A DNA stretch of 64,000 nucleotides from CAVXHQ01 sp963761735 (lineage in GTDB: Bacteria > Pseudomonadota > Alphaproteobacteria > Rhodobacterales > Rhodobacteraceae), in the NCBI GenBank assembly GCA_963761735.1, contig CAVXHQ010000005.1:806001-870000 (forward strand). The letters run 5' to 3'. Position 1 is the stretch's first letter; each line of letters starts with the position of its first letter. Under the pieces are notes generated by a model, which saw only the letters and a program-made list of their open reading frames with translations, did not search any database and was not told the DNA's origin. Below are positions 42,372 through 50,710 of the stretch, piece after piece. Position numbers and translations under genes: made by a program.

Positions 42372-42914
42372 CTAGGCCTCCTCCTCTGACTTGAGGGTGC
42401 GCAGGCGTTTTTTCGCCTCCGACAACCGCCAGCTGACGGTGCCCTCGGACACGCCCAGTATCTCGCCCGCCTGCGCGTGGGTCATATCGTCGAGCACGAG
42501 GGCCAGCGTGTCGCGCAGATCGCCGGGCAGGCGGGACATCGCGGCGGTGAGCCAGTCGAGGCGCGTGCCCGTCTCGGCGATTTCGTCCTGCCGGGCGCGT
42601 TCCCAGTCGCCCCAGCCTTCTGCGGCGCGCGTATGGGTGGCGCGCCGGCGCCGCCGGTCGTGGGCGGCGTTGACCGCAACGCGGTAGAGCCATGTGGTGA
42701 CCCGGGCTTGCCGGCGATAGCCCGCAAGTTTGGCGGGCAGGGCGGCGCAGATGTCCTGACACAGATCTTCTGCCTCGGCGCGGTGCCCGGTCAGGCGAAA
42801 ACACAGCGCGAAGAGGCGGTCGTAGCTGCGGTCGAGCAACAGCCCAAAGGCCTGCCCGTCACCACCCGCCGCCGCAAGGGCCAGGTCCTCGTCGCTCACA
42901 CTCATGCGCATCAC
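42372..42914 (-). CDS. ECF-type RNA polymerase sigma factor
   Basis: A 180-residue sigma-70 family factor with regions 2 and 4 only. Region 2: DRLFALCFRLTGHRAEAEDLCQDICAALPAKLAGYR (in pieces) and TTWLYRVAVNAAHDRRRR. Region 4: RLPGDLRDTLALVLDDMTHAQAGEILGVSEGTVSWRLSEAKKRL (in pieces). The start may be 42914 or the ATG at 42905 (MSVSDEDLAL). It is immediately followed, with no gap, by the VWA protein that probably controls it. Confidence 0.92.
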   Translation of the reverse strand: MMRMSVSDEDLALAAAGGDGQAFGLLLDRSYDRLFALCFRLTGHRAEAEDLCQDICAALPAKLAGYRRQARVTTWLYRVAVNAAHDRRRRRATHTRAAEGWGDWERARQDEIAETGTRLDWLTAAMSRLPGDLRDTLALVLDDMTHAQAGEILGVSEGTVSWRLSEAKKRLRTLKSEEEA

Positions 42915-42962
42915 GATTGGTTGGACGCGGGCCGGGCGTCAATCCTTGGGCGGACGTCGATG

Positions 42963-43003
42963 AAAAACCGCAAACGCGCGAACCGGGGCTGGTTCGCGCG
43001 TTT
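42963..43003 (-). terminator. Intrinsic terminator of gabD
   Basis: AAACGCGCGAACC (42972-42984) and GGTTCGCGCGTTT (42991-43003) form a perfect 13-bp stem with a six-base loop. On the minus strand it is followed by GCGGTTTTT. It lies 80 bases after the gabD stop. Confidence 0.85.
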
Positions 43004-43083
43004 CGGTTCCGTTGCGACCGCCGGGCGCACCGGGTCGGAACAAGCGCGCGCCGGTCGCGTCCGTGCCTTTCCAGACCGCCGTT

Positions 43084-44562
43084 CTAGACGGCTGTGCAGA
43101 CGTATTTCATCTCCATGTAGTCCTCGATCCCGTGGCGCGAGCCTTCGCGGCCGAGGCCCGATTGCTTGACGCCGCCGAAAGGCGCCACCTCGGTCGAGAT
43201 GATGCCGGTGTTGACGCCGACGATCCCGTATTCAAGGGCCTCGGCCACCTTGGTGACGCGGGACAGGTCCTTGGCGTAGAAATAGGAGGCAAGACCGAAG
43301 ATCGTGTCGTTGGCCTGCGCGATCACGTCGTCTTCGTCGTCAAAGCTGAACAGCGGCGCGAAGGGGCCGAAGGTCTCGTCTTTTGCCACCAGCATGTCGG
43401 GCGTGGCACCGGTGACGATGGTGGGCTCAAAGAACATGCCGCCGTGCTCGTGTGCCTTGCCACCGGTGAGCAACGTGCCACCCTTGGCCAGCGCATCCTT
43501 GAGGTGCTCTTGCACCTTGTCGATGGCCGACGGCTCGATCAGGGGGCCAAGGTCGGTGCCCTCGGTCAGGCCGTCACCGACCGTGAGCGCCTCGACCGCT
43601 GTTTTCAGGCGCTGGGCGAAATCGTCGTAGACGCCTTTTTGCACGTAGATCCGGTTGGCACAGACACAGGTCTGGCCGTTGTTGCGGAACTTGCACGCAA
43701 TCGCGCCTTTGACCGCCTCGTCCAGATCGGCGTCGTCGAACACGATGAACGGTGCGTTGCCGCCCAGTTCCATCGAGCATTTCATCACCTGATCGGCTGC
43801 CTGTTTGAGCAGGATACGCCCCACCTCGGTGGAGCCGGTGAAGGTGAGTTTGCGGACCTTGTGGTTTTCGCAGAACTCCTTGCCCGCCTCGGAGGACGAG
43901 GTGGTGGTGACGACAGAGAACAGACCCGGCGGTACGCCCGCCTCTTCGGCCAGCTTGCCCATAGCCAGCGCCGAGAGCGGCGTCAGCGACGCGGGCCGGA
44001 TCACGAAAGCACAGCCTGCGGCCAGCGCGGGCGCCACTTTGCGGGCGATCATCGCGTTGGGGAAATTCCACGGCGTGATGCCGGCCGCGACACCGATGGG
44101 CTGTTTCAATACGGTCAGGCGCAGGTTCTCGCCGTGGCCGGGGATGGTCTCGCCGTAGATCCGCTTTGCCTCTTCGCCGAACCATTCGACGAAGGCGGCG
44201 CCATAGGCGACCTCGCCTCGCGACTCCGTCAGCGGTTTACCCTGCTCGGCGGTCATGATGATCGCAAGATCCTCCTGATTGGCCATCATCAGGTCGAACC
44301 ATTTGCGCATCACCTGTGCGCGGGCCTTGCCGGTCTTTTTCGCCCAGGCCTTTTGCGCGTCATAGGCGGTGTCGATGGCGGCGGCGATTTCCGCGCGGCT
44401 GAGGTCGGCGACCTGCGCGATCACGTCGCCACGGGCGGGATTTATCACCTCGAACGTTTTGCCAGACGCGGCGGCAGTCCATTTGCCACTGACATAGGCC
44501 AGTTCGCACACAAGATCGGGGTTCGAGAGCATGGATTTGAGGTCGGTGGTCTGGTCGAGCAT
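43084..44562 (-). CDS. gabD: NAD(P)-dependent succinate-semialdehyde dehydrogenase
   Basis: Oxidises succinate semialdehyde to succinate, for example in GABA breakdown. The 492-residue protein follows E. coli GabD closely: ITPWNFPNAMIARKVAPALAAGC (in pieces), FTGSTEVGRILL, catalytic Glu in MELGGNAPFIVFDDADLD, catalytic Cys in NNGQTCVCANRIYV, and PFGGVKQSGLGREGSRHGIEDY near the C-terminus. ATG 44562 (MLDQTTDLKSML) fits the family; a frame to 44643 is open but unlikely. It diverges from creatinase and has its own terminator. Confidence 0.95.
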   Translation of the reverse strand: MLDQTTDLKSMLSNPDLVCELAYVSGKWTAAASGKTFEVINPARGDVIAQVADLSRAEIAAAIDTAYDAQKAWAKKTGKARAQVMRKWFDLMMANQEDLAIIMTAEQGKPLTESRGEVAYGAAFVEWFGEEAKRIYGETIPGHGENLRLTVLKQPIGVAAGITPWNFPNAMIARKVAPALAAGCAFVIRPASLTPLSALAMGKLAEEAGVPPGLFSVVTTTSSSEAGKEFCENHKVRKLTFTGSTEVGRILLKQAADQVMKCSMELGGNAPFIVFDDADLDEAVKGAIACKFRNNGQTCVCANRIYVQKGVYDDFAQRLKTAVEALTVGDGLTEGTDLGPLIEPSAIDKVQEHLKDALAKGGTLLTGGKAHEHGGMFFEPTIVTGATPDMLVAKDETFGPFAPLFSFDDEDDVIAQANDTIFGLASYFYAKDLSRVTKVAEALEYGIVGVNTGIISTEVAPFGGVKQSGLGREGSRHGIEDYMEMKYVCTAV

Positions 44563-44898
44563 CGCGCGTCCTTCCGGGGCAGGGGGTTGGTGGGGACTAA
44601 CCACGCCTGCAGGGCAAAGGTCCAGAGGTGTCGCGCGCACCACCGGCGGCCCGGAACGGACTTTTTCAAAAAGTCCGACGTCGAATTTTTCGAAAAAATT
44701 CGTCTTGTCCCGAGGCAGGGTGCCGTATCGCCGATCTTGCGCCCATGCCCGGCCAGACGCTATGCAGCGTCAGGCATCCGGACGATGGCGTCGTCCTCAC
44801 GGTTCACGGACCGGCCGCCCGCGGTTCAGCCCGTTTCGTCCTGAACGCCCGGACCTTTCGGAGGCCACCCGCGCCTTCGCCAAACGAGAGGCCAGACC
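44563..44898. other. Divergent intergenic region between gabD and creatinase
   Basis: 336 bases without a supported gene, expected to hold both promoters. It contains the tandem-hairpin repeat at 44657-44702. The part from 44710 to 44880 is high in GC and I see no further motif, other than GAGAGGCC as the ribosome-binding site before 44899. Confidence 0.4.
44657..44702 (+). repeat. Tandem-hairpin repeat, copy D (two hairpins)
   Basis: Hairpins at 44657-44677 (arms CGGACTTTTT / AAAAAGTCCG, one-base loop) and 44682-44702 (arms CGAATTTTT / AAAAATTCG, loop CGA), with linker ACGT. Unlike other copies it lies between divergent genes, where a terminator is not needed. Confidence 0.85.
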
Positions 44899-46107
44899 AT
44901 GACCGAAGCCCGTCCCGCATCCTACCGCTTTCATCAGGGCGACCGCGTCCTGCCCTTCGACGCCGCCGAATACGACGCCCGCCTCGCGGGCCTGCGCGCC
45001 GCGATGGTGCAGGCAAAAGTCGAGGCCTGCGTGTTCACGTCGATGCACAACATCGCCTATTATTCGGGGTTTCTGTTCTGCGCGTTCGGGCGGCCCTATG
45101 CCCTCGTCGTGACGCCGACCGATGCGGTGACAATCAGCGCGGGGATCGACGCGGCCCAGCCGTGGCGGCGCTGTCATGGCGACAACATCACCTATACCGA
45201 CTGGAAGAAGGGCAATTTCTGGCGCGCGATCCTGACCGTCACCGGGTTGAACAAGGTTCTCGGCTATGAGGCCGATCACATCACCGTGGCACAGCGCATG
45301 GATCTGCGCGGCATGCTGCAACCCGGCCGCCTGATCGATATGGCCGCGGTGACGATGACGCAACGGATGCACAAGTCCGAGGCCGAAATCGTGCTGATCC
45401 GCGCGGGCGCTGCCGTGGCGGATGTGGGCGGCTATGCGATCCGCGATGCGATCAGCGTGGGCACCCGCGAGATCGACGTGGCGATGGCCGGGCGCGACGC
45501 GATGGAACTCGAAATCGCGAAGCGGTTCCCGGACGCCGAGTACCGCGACACATGGGTCTGGTTTCAGTCCGGCATCAACACGGACGGCGCCCATAATCCG
45601 GTTACCTCCCGCAAGCTGTTGCGGGGCGATATCCTGTCTTTGAACGCTTTTCCGATGATTTCGGGCTATTATACCGCTCTGGAACGGACATTGTTCGTGG
45701 GCGAGGTGGATGACGCCTCGCGCCGGATCTGGGAGGCGAATGTCGCCGCACACGAATATGGCATGTCGCTGCTCGTCCCCGGCGCGATTTGTTCCGAAAT
45801 TACCCATAAGATCAATGATTTTCTGGCAGAGCGCGCGCTGCTGCAATACCGCACCTTCGGCTATGGCCACTCGTTTGGCGTGCTGTCGCACTACTATGGC
45901 CGCGAGGCCGGCCTCGAACTGCGCGAAGACTGCGATACGGTTCTGACGGCAGGCATGGTCGTGTCGATGGAGCCGATGCTGACGATCCCCGAGGGCACGC
46001 CGGGGGCAGGCGGGTACCGCGAGCACGACATCCTGGTAATCACGAATTCGGGAGCAGAGAACATTACCGGCTATCCCTATGGATCCGAATTCAATGTCGT
46101 GGGTTAA
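44899..46107 (+). CDS. Creatinase (creatine amidinohydrolase), M24 fold
   Basis: Hydrolyses creatine to sarcosine and urea. The 402-residue pita-bread-fold protein closely matches Pseudomonas creatinase: FTSMHNIAYYSGFLFCAFGRPYALVVT (in pieces), QPWRRCHGDNITYTDWKKGN, TWVWFQSGINTDGAHNPVTSRK (in pieces) with the catalytic His at 232, and LQYRTFGYGHSFGVLSHYYGREAG (in pieces) then VVSMEPMLTIPEGTPGAGGYREHD (in pieces). The metal ligands of M24 peptidases are not needed in this family. GAGAGGCC precedes the ATG. Sarcosine-type oxidases would be the next step; an FAD oxidoreductase sits at the far end of the window. Confidence 0.93.
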   Translation: MTEARPASYRFHQGDRVLPFDAAEYDARLAGLRAAMVQAKVEACVFTSMHNIAYYSGFLFCAFGRPYALVVTPTDAVTISAGIDAAQPWRRCHGDNITYTDWKKGNFWRAILTVTGLNKVLGYEADHITVAQRMDLRGMLQPGRLIDMAAVTMTQRMHKSEAEIVLIRAGAAVADVGGYAIRDAISVGTREIDVAMAGRDAMELEIAKRFPDAEYRDTWVWFQSGINTDGAHNPVTSRKLLRGDILSLNAFPMISGYYTALERTLFVGEVDDASRRIWEANVAAHEYGMSLLVPGAICSEITHKINDFLAERALLQYRTFGYGHSFGVLSHYYGREAGLELREDCDTVLTAGMVVSMEPMLTIPEGTPGAGGYREHDILVITNSGAENITGYPYGSEFNVVG

Positions 46108-46231
46108 TTATATGAATGTATCGGGGCAAATCCGGGCGTGCGGCGATGATGCATCGCATCGTTTTCTTTGATGCCGAGCAATGTTAGACTGACAAATCAA
46201 TTCATTTCGAATCGATCCCGAAAGGCTGCCG

Positions 46232-47140
46232 ATGACCCTACGATCTGACGCCCGCACCCTGACACGCCGGACGCTGCTCGCTTCCGGTGGGTCTTTCCTT
46301 GCCGCCTGTGCCGCGGCCCCGATAAGCAATCCCGAGCCGTCGCCACAGCTCGCTTTTGCCAGCCCGACGTTCATCGACGGGTATGGCCCGATCTTCGATG
46401 CGGGATACACCCTGCCGGCCATCCCAGAACGATTCACCCAAGGCGTCAACCGCCGGATGACCGGCATCTACATCGGCGAGCAGCCGCGCGGGTCGATCGA
46501 TGTCGATCCCTATGCCAAGTTCCTGTATTTTATCCCCGAATACGGCGAGACGATCCGCTATCCCGTCGGTCTCGGCCGCGCCGGCCGCAGCTTTTCCGGC
46601 GACGGCCTGATGCAGCTCAAGCGGAAATGGCCAAGCTGGACGCCGACCGAAAACATGATCCGCACCGAACCCGAGGTCTATGCCGCTTTCCGCCAGGGCA
46701 TCCCCGGCGGTCTGCGCAACCCGCTCGGCAGCCGCGCCCTTTACCTCTACAAGGACGGACGCGACACCTACTACCGCATCCACGGCACCAACGACATGAG
46801 TTCGATCGGCAATTCCGGGTCTGCGGGGTGCATCCGCATGTTCAATCAGGACGTGATCGACCTCTACGAGCGCGTCCCGCTGGGAACCCCGATCCACGTC
46901 CGGTCCGAGGCGGAATCGCTGCGCGTCGATCCCGAGAACTACAACCGCGGCATCGAAATGCCGGCGGTGATCGTCGATCCCGAGGACGTCTACGGCGAGG
47001 CGGCGCGCGCCGCCGACCGTGCGCCCGATTTCGACGCAGTGGCCCCGGCGGGTATCCATGCGTCGCCGGGAACACCTGTCGCCGCGACGGTGTCGGCACC
47101 GTCGGCGATTACGCCCTATTTGACAACCGATCTGGGCTGA
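46232..47140 (+). CDS. L,D-transpeptidase (YkuD domain) lipoprotein
   Basis: Peptidoglycan-modifying L,D-transpeptidase of 302 residues. The N-terminus TRRTLLASGGSFLAACAAAP has a twin-arginine pair and a lipobox LAAC, so it is probably an exported lipoprotein. The YkuD domain contains the catalytic HGTNDMSSIGNSGSAGCIRM region with His184 and Cys200, and an N-terminal YFIPEYGETIRYPVGLGR stretch. The last ~60 residues are low complexity. ATG 46232 follows GAAAGG. A stand-alone gene before the long unknown operon. Confidence 0.93.
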   Translation: MTLRSDARTLTRRTLLASGGSFLAACAAAPISNPEPSPQLAFASPTFIDGYGPIFDAGYTLPAIPERFTQGVNRRMTGIYIGEQPRGSIDVDPYAKFLYFIPEYGETIRYPVGLGRAGRSFSGDGLMQLKRKWPSWTPTENMIRTEPEVYAAFRQGIPGGLRNPLGSRALYLYKDGRDTYYRIHGTNDMSSIGNSGSAGCIRMFNQDVIDLYERVPLGTPIHVRSEAESLRVDPENYNRGIEMPAVIVDPEDVYGEAARAADRAPDFDAVAPAGIHASPGTPVAATVSAPSAITPYLTTDLG

Positions 47141-47453
47141 CCCCCTGCCACTGCGGGAGGAGGCGTCGCCGGGACGGTCCCGGCGAGGCTTCGGCGAGGC
47201 TCCATCACGGCCCGGACGATGCGTAAGCGTCATCCGTGGCCACCGCCTTATTCCAATTTCTCAAGGCGTTGGCGACGGAAAGCCCTGCGATTACCGGATC
47301 GCGGGCAGTTTCATTCCGTCGCGTGTGTGTCCACCTCGCCACGCGGCGACTTTCGTCCGTGGCAAAACTTCACTTCTGCGCTATCCTGACCATATTGACC
47401 GCAGTCCGCCCGCCGTCGATCCGCGGGGCGCGTTGCACAACAGGGAGTTTCAG
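47141..47453 (+). promoter_or_regulatory. Intergenic region upstream of the unknown 47.4-55.3 kb operon
   Basis: 313 bases without a supported gene. GCCGGGAC/GTCCCGGC near 47169-47185 forms a hairpin that may end the transpeptidase transcript. An AT-richer stretch at about 47345-47400 with TATCCT and TATTGA is the likely promoter of the following operon; no clean -35/-10 pair with 17-base spacing can be fixed. Confidence 0.35.
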
Positions 47454-48536
47454 ATGGCCGATTTCGATACCCAGATTGAGGAAAGCCAGGCCCAGGTTGA
47501 GGCCGCGCAATCCAAGATTTCCGAACTCACCAGCCGGATTGAGGTGGCGCGCCAGAAGATGGCCGAAGGAACGGATATCGGCGTCGACATCGAAAACGCC
47601 ACCCTGACCGAAGTGCACGCCCACACCGATCTGATGAATGCCAACATCGCCGAACTCATCATGGGGCTCGACGATGTCACGAGTGCGTTTTCCAAGGAAT
47701 TCGACGAGATGCGCTCGAAGACCGGGTGGGAGAGCTTCGTCGGGATGTTCTCGTCCTCGCGCGCCGATGCGATGCGCGAAGAACGGATGCGCGCGGCCAC
47801 CATCGACGACAAGCTGCAGGACCTGATTTCCAAATCCGATATCATCACCCGGTTGCTGCAAGGCCAGCTGACGATGCTCGAAGAGCAGAAGGTCAGCGTC
47901 GAAAGCAATCTGACCGGCACCCTTACCGAGCGGGAAGAAACGGTGTCCCGGCTCGAGGCCGTGCGTCGTGAAGTCGAGGGGATGGACCCGAAGATCATCA
48001 TGCTCGAGAACAAGATCTCGATGGAGCAGGATGCGACCGCGCGCACCAAGCTCGAAAGCGAACTGGCCGGTCTGAACACCCGCCACAACGAGCTGGTGCA
48101 GGAAGAGCAGGTTCAGCTTGCCAAGAGCCAGACCCTTGAGAGGTATATCGAAAAAGGCAAGACCTGGATCGACAGCCTGCAAAATCAGGCGGCAACTCAG
48201 ATGGTGCTGATCAACAAACTGCAGACCGATACGCGTCAGCGCGTGGTCCTGTACGACGCCCTGAGCAAGTCGCTGAAAACCGCGCAGCAACAGGATGTGG
48301 CGCACCGGATCAACGAGATCGGCGTCAAAACCGACCAGGAGGCGCAGACGGCCATGGCCGCCATCGGCGCTGCCACAAATTCACGCATGGCCGACATGAT
48401 GGAAAGTCACGAGGACCACATGGTCTTTGCGCGTGACGTCCTGGAGCAGAAGGCGAAGGCCGACGAGCGGTTCATGCGCCGGTTCGCCAAGATCGTGGAA
48501 AAGCACGACAGCAATCAATATGGCGAGAACACCTGA
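47454..48536 (+). CDS. Coiled-coil protein of unknown function, first gene of the unknown operon
   Basis: A 360-residue, nearly all-helical soluble protein. Long heptad-like stretches run from MADFDTQIEESQAQVEAAQS through TEREETVSRLEAVRREVEG and SKISELTSRIEVARQKMAEG to the C-terminus LEQKAKADERFMRRFAKIVE. There is no signal peptide and no membrane helix. The middle QMVLINKLQTDTRQRVVLYD vaguely recalls TelA (toxic anion resistance) proteins, but this is not firm. ATG 47454 has GGGAG upstream. It heads a co-directional set ending at 55264. Confidence 0.8.
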   Translation: MADFDTQIEESQAQVEAAQSKISELTSRIEVARQKMAEGTDIGVDIENATLTEVHAHTDLMNANIAELIMGLDDVTSAFSKEFDEMRSKTGWESFVGMFSSSRADAMREERMRAATIDDKLQDLISKSDIITRLLQGQLTMLEEQKVSVESNLTGTLTEREETVSRLEAVRREVEGMDPKIIMLENKISMEQDATARTKLESELAGLNTRHNELVQEEQVQLAKSQTLERYIEKGKTWIDSLQNQAATQMVLINKLQTDTRQRVVLYDALSKSLKTAQQQDVAHRINEIGVKTDQEAQTAMAAIGAATNSRMADMMESHEDHMVFARDVLEQKAKADERFMRRFAKIVEKHDSNQYGENT

Positions 48537-48587
48537 GCGCATGATGTGCCTGCAGCGCGCATTGGAGGCGACATCAGGAATGCTGCG

Positions 48588-48779
48588 GTGCGGCATCAGC
48601 GACCGGACGGGGCGGTGATAGCGGTGCTGATCCTGACGACGGTGGCTATGGCGCTTCCGGCGGTCACGCCGCTTGCCGTCGTGTTCGTGTTCGTGCCGCT
48701 TCTGGGGCTGGCGGTCCTGCGCGCGATGTTTCGCGGGATCGAATTGTTCGGCGGCGCCGTTCGGAGTACGGTGAAATGA
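48588..48779 (+). CDS. Small membrane protein
   Basis: About 63 residues with two hydrophobic segments (VIAVLILTTVAMALPAVTPL and AVVFVFVPLLGLAVLRAMF), short loop between, and a basic C-terminal end. The start is uncertain: GTG 48588 has AGGAA upstream; GTG 48615 is also possible. The stop overlaps the next start by four bases (ATGA). Too short for family assignment; position suggests a membrane anchor for neighbouring products. Confidence 0.6.
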   Translation: MRHQRPDGAVIAVLILTTVAMALPAVTPLAVVFVFVPLLGLAVLRAMFRGIELFGGAVRSTVK

Positions 48780-49900
48780 TCGACACACCCGCGGATCACG
48801 CACAGCTTGAGGACACCCGTGTAACGCGCCGGTATTTCGACAAGTTTCGTCGCATCACCTCGCACATGGGCCGGGTCGCGGCGCAGATGGAGGCGGAAAA
48901 ACGGCTCGACCGTCACGAGGTCGAGGCCATCGGGCGCTATCTGGTCGGCATCGGGTACACCTTTCGCGCACTGGCCCACAAATACCATTTCGCCGGCCGG
49001 CTGCCACACGCCGGCGCGCTGACCTTTGACCGAGAGGAAAGCGGATTTCCGGTTTTCTCCGAACTGATGGAAATGGCGAGCGACGCTGGTCAGGCGCAAA
49101 CGCGCCTTGCGGGGATGCCGTCGGCCGAGGCGCTCAAGGACGAGATGGTCCGCACCATTCTGGGCGAACGGACGATCCCGACCAGGCTGCAATACGCGCT
49201 CAGCCAGCGGCTGTATTACGAGGAAATGATAAAAGGCGCGCTGTTTTGGGCGCGCAACGATCCCGAGGCCCTGTGGCTCGGCAATGCGGGCGAGAGCGCG
49301 GCGCGGCGGCGCTATCTGATCCGGTGGGCCGTCTACGACAGTCAGGTCAACCTGCCGGTGATCTACCTGATGGAGGTCGAGGACAGCGGGCACGAAGGCC
49401 TGCCCAAGGACGAACGCCGCTGGCCGCAGGTGCAAAGCCATCTGATGGCGCAGGCGCTGGGCGGCCTGAAACTGTTGACGATCGCCACCGGTTTTGACAG
49501 CGATTTCAGTGATCTGCATCCCGTCCGCCTGCGCCGGTTTCACATCGGGCCGATGTATTCGGGCGCCTTCACCGCCCAGACCGGTCCGATCCGCGACGTG
49601 TTGACCCGCGCGCAGGCGCCTGACGGCGAGGACTGGGCGCTGGTCTGGACCGAGGAAGAACTGATCAGCGAACGGACCAAGATCGAGAAATCCGGCTGGT
49701 TCTCCACCGTCGAGCGCCAGGTCTATACGCTCGATCCCTTTGGCGGCCGCGGCGCGGAAACCGGCTCGTCGCGGATGGCGCGCTCGGTGATCCTGCCGGA
49801 AAAGCCCTATCAGGCTTTGGCCGAACTCGACCCGCCGGGGTTTTCCGAGGTGCGCAAATATGTCGTGGGGGCGGGCGGTCGGCTGCTGAGCTATAAATGA
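48776..49900 (+). CDS. Uncharacterised 374-residue protein of the unknown operon
   Basis: A soluble protein with a helical first half (RVTRRYFDKFRRITSHMGRVAAQMEAEKRLDRHEVEAIG in pieces) and a mixed second half containing LPVIYLMEVEDSG, RRFHIGPMYSGAFT, WALVWTEEELIS and a tail VRKYVVGAGGRLLSYK. No signal peptide. I do not recognise the family. ATG 48776 overlaps the preceding stop, so it is translationally coupled to the small membrane protein. The next gene follows after 25 bases. Confidence 0.8.
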   Translation: MIDTPADHAQLEDTRVTRRYFDKFRRITSHMGRVAAQMEAEKRLDRHEVEAIGRYLVGIGYTFRALAHKYHFAGRLPHAGALTFDREESGFPVFSELMEMASDAGQAQTRLAGMPSAEALKDEMVRTILGERTIPTRLQYALSQRLYYEEMIKGALFWARNDPEALWLGNAGESAARRRYLIRWAVYDSQVNLPVIYLMEVEDSGHEGLPKDERRWPQVQSHLMAQALGGLKLLTIATGFDSDFSDLHPVRLRRFHIGPMYSGAFTAQTGPIRDVLTRAQAPDGEDWALVWTEEELISERTKIEKSGWFSTVERQVYTLDPFGGRGAETGSSRMARSVILPEKPYQALAELDPPGFSEVRKYVVGAGGRLLSYK

Positions 49901-49925
49901 GTGGGCCTTGGCAGCAGGTCGCAAA

Positions 49926-50324
49926 ATGATGGTTTCTGGCCATATTTTCCGGACGTTCTACGCGCCTTTGGTCGCATTTGTGCTATTTTCGGCCTGCGTT
50001 TCAACCGTGCGCCCGACCGGGCCCGAGGTTCTCGGAGCGCTGGATCGCGGCCCGGCCTTGGCATCTTACCTGAGGGGTCGCGGGTACGAGACCATCGACC
50101 TGTCGGTTTTCGGTGGGCCACGGCCAGCCGATGTCGCGTCCTGCATCGAAAAGGCGCGGGGCAGCGCGGTGACCGGCGTCGATGTCGTGCGCGTTTGTTT
50201 CGATGCCGCCAACCGGCCGCTCGCTGTCTATGTGATGCAAACCCACGGACAGGACTGGCGCCGACTTGACGCGCCGTCGAGCAGAGGCTGTATCGACGCG
50301 CCGTGTCCGGAGGGCCGGACATGA
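49926..50324 (+). CDS. Putative lipoprotein 1 of the unknown operon
   Basis: A 132-residue protein with hydrophobic leader YAPLVAFVLFSAC forming a lipobox-like FSAC. Mature part: GRGYETIDLSVFGG, ASCIEKARGSAVTGVDVVRVCFDAANRPLAVYVM (in pieces), and a Cys pair near the end. The YETID and VRVCF...RPLAVYV pattern recurs in the next gene, so the two look like diverged paralogues. The start is ATG 49926 (ATG 49929 also possible). Its stop overlaps the next start by four bases. Confidence 0.65.
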   Translation: MMVSGHIFRTFYAPLVAFVLFSACVSTVRPTGPEVLGALDRGPALASYLRGRGYETIDLSVFGGPRPADVASCIEKARGSAVTGVDVVRVCFDAANRPLAVYVMQTHGQDWRRLDAPSSRGCIDAPCPEGRT

Positions 50325-50656
50325 GGGCGCTGTGCGCCGTCGTCCTCTGCCTCGCACTCGCCGCCTGCGAGGGGCGATACGAAACCATCGACGAAGGCAG
50401 ACTGGCGACGCGGATCACGGCGGATTTCCCCTACGGCACACCGGCGCGCGCCCTGATCGACGCGCTGACCACTGCGGGCTTCCGCGAAAGCGTCGCGGCC
50501 TCCTTGCGGCCCGATGCGCTGCAGGATTGTCTGGCGCGACGCACGCGGGGCCAGTGGCAGATGGCGGGGGGCAAGGTGCTGCGGGTCTGCTATGGCGCGG
50601 ATGCTGACGGACGTCTGACCGCCGTGGAAATCAGCGCAACCACGGTCAATATCTGA
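50321..50656 (+). CDS. Putative lipoprotein 2 of the unknown operon
   Basis: A 111-residue protein with a textbook lipobox: MRALCAVVLCLALAAC, cleaved before Cys16. The mature part opens GRYETIDEGRLATRI and ends VLRVCYGADADGRLTAVEIS, echoing the preceding lipoprotein. Two further Cys lie in DALQDCLARR and RVCYG. ATG 50321 overlaps the previous stop (ATGA). Outer- or inner-membrane location depends on Lol sorting; Glu at +2 argues against a simple Asp retention signal. Confidence 0.72.
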   Translation: MRALCAVVLCLALAACEGRYETIDEGRLATRITADFPYGTPARALIDALTTAGFRESVAASLRPDALQDCLARRTRGQWQMAGGKVLRVCYGADADGRLTAVEISATTVNI

Positions 50657-50710
50657 CACGCCGGGCCGAGATTCACCAATCCGGCCCCAGAAACCGAAAG
50701 GACCGAGCAG

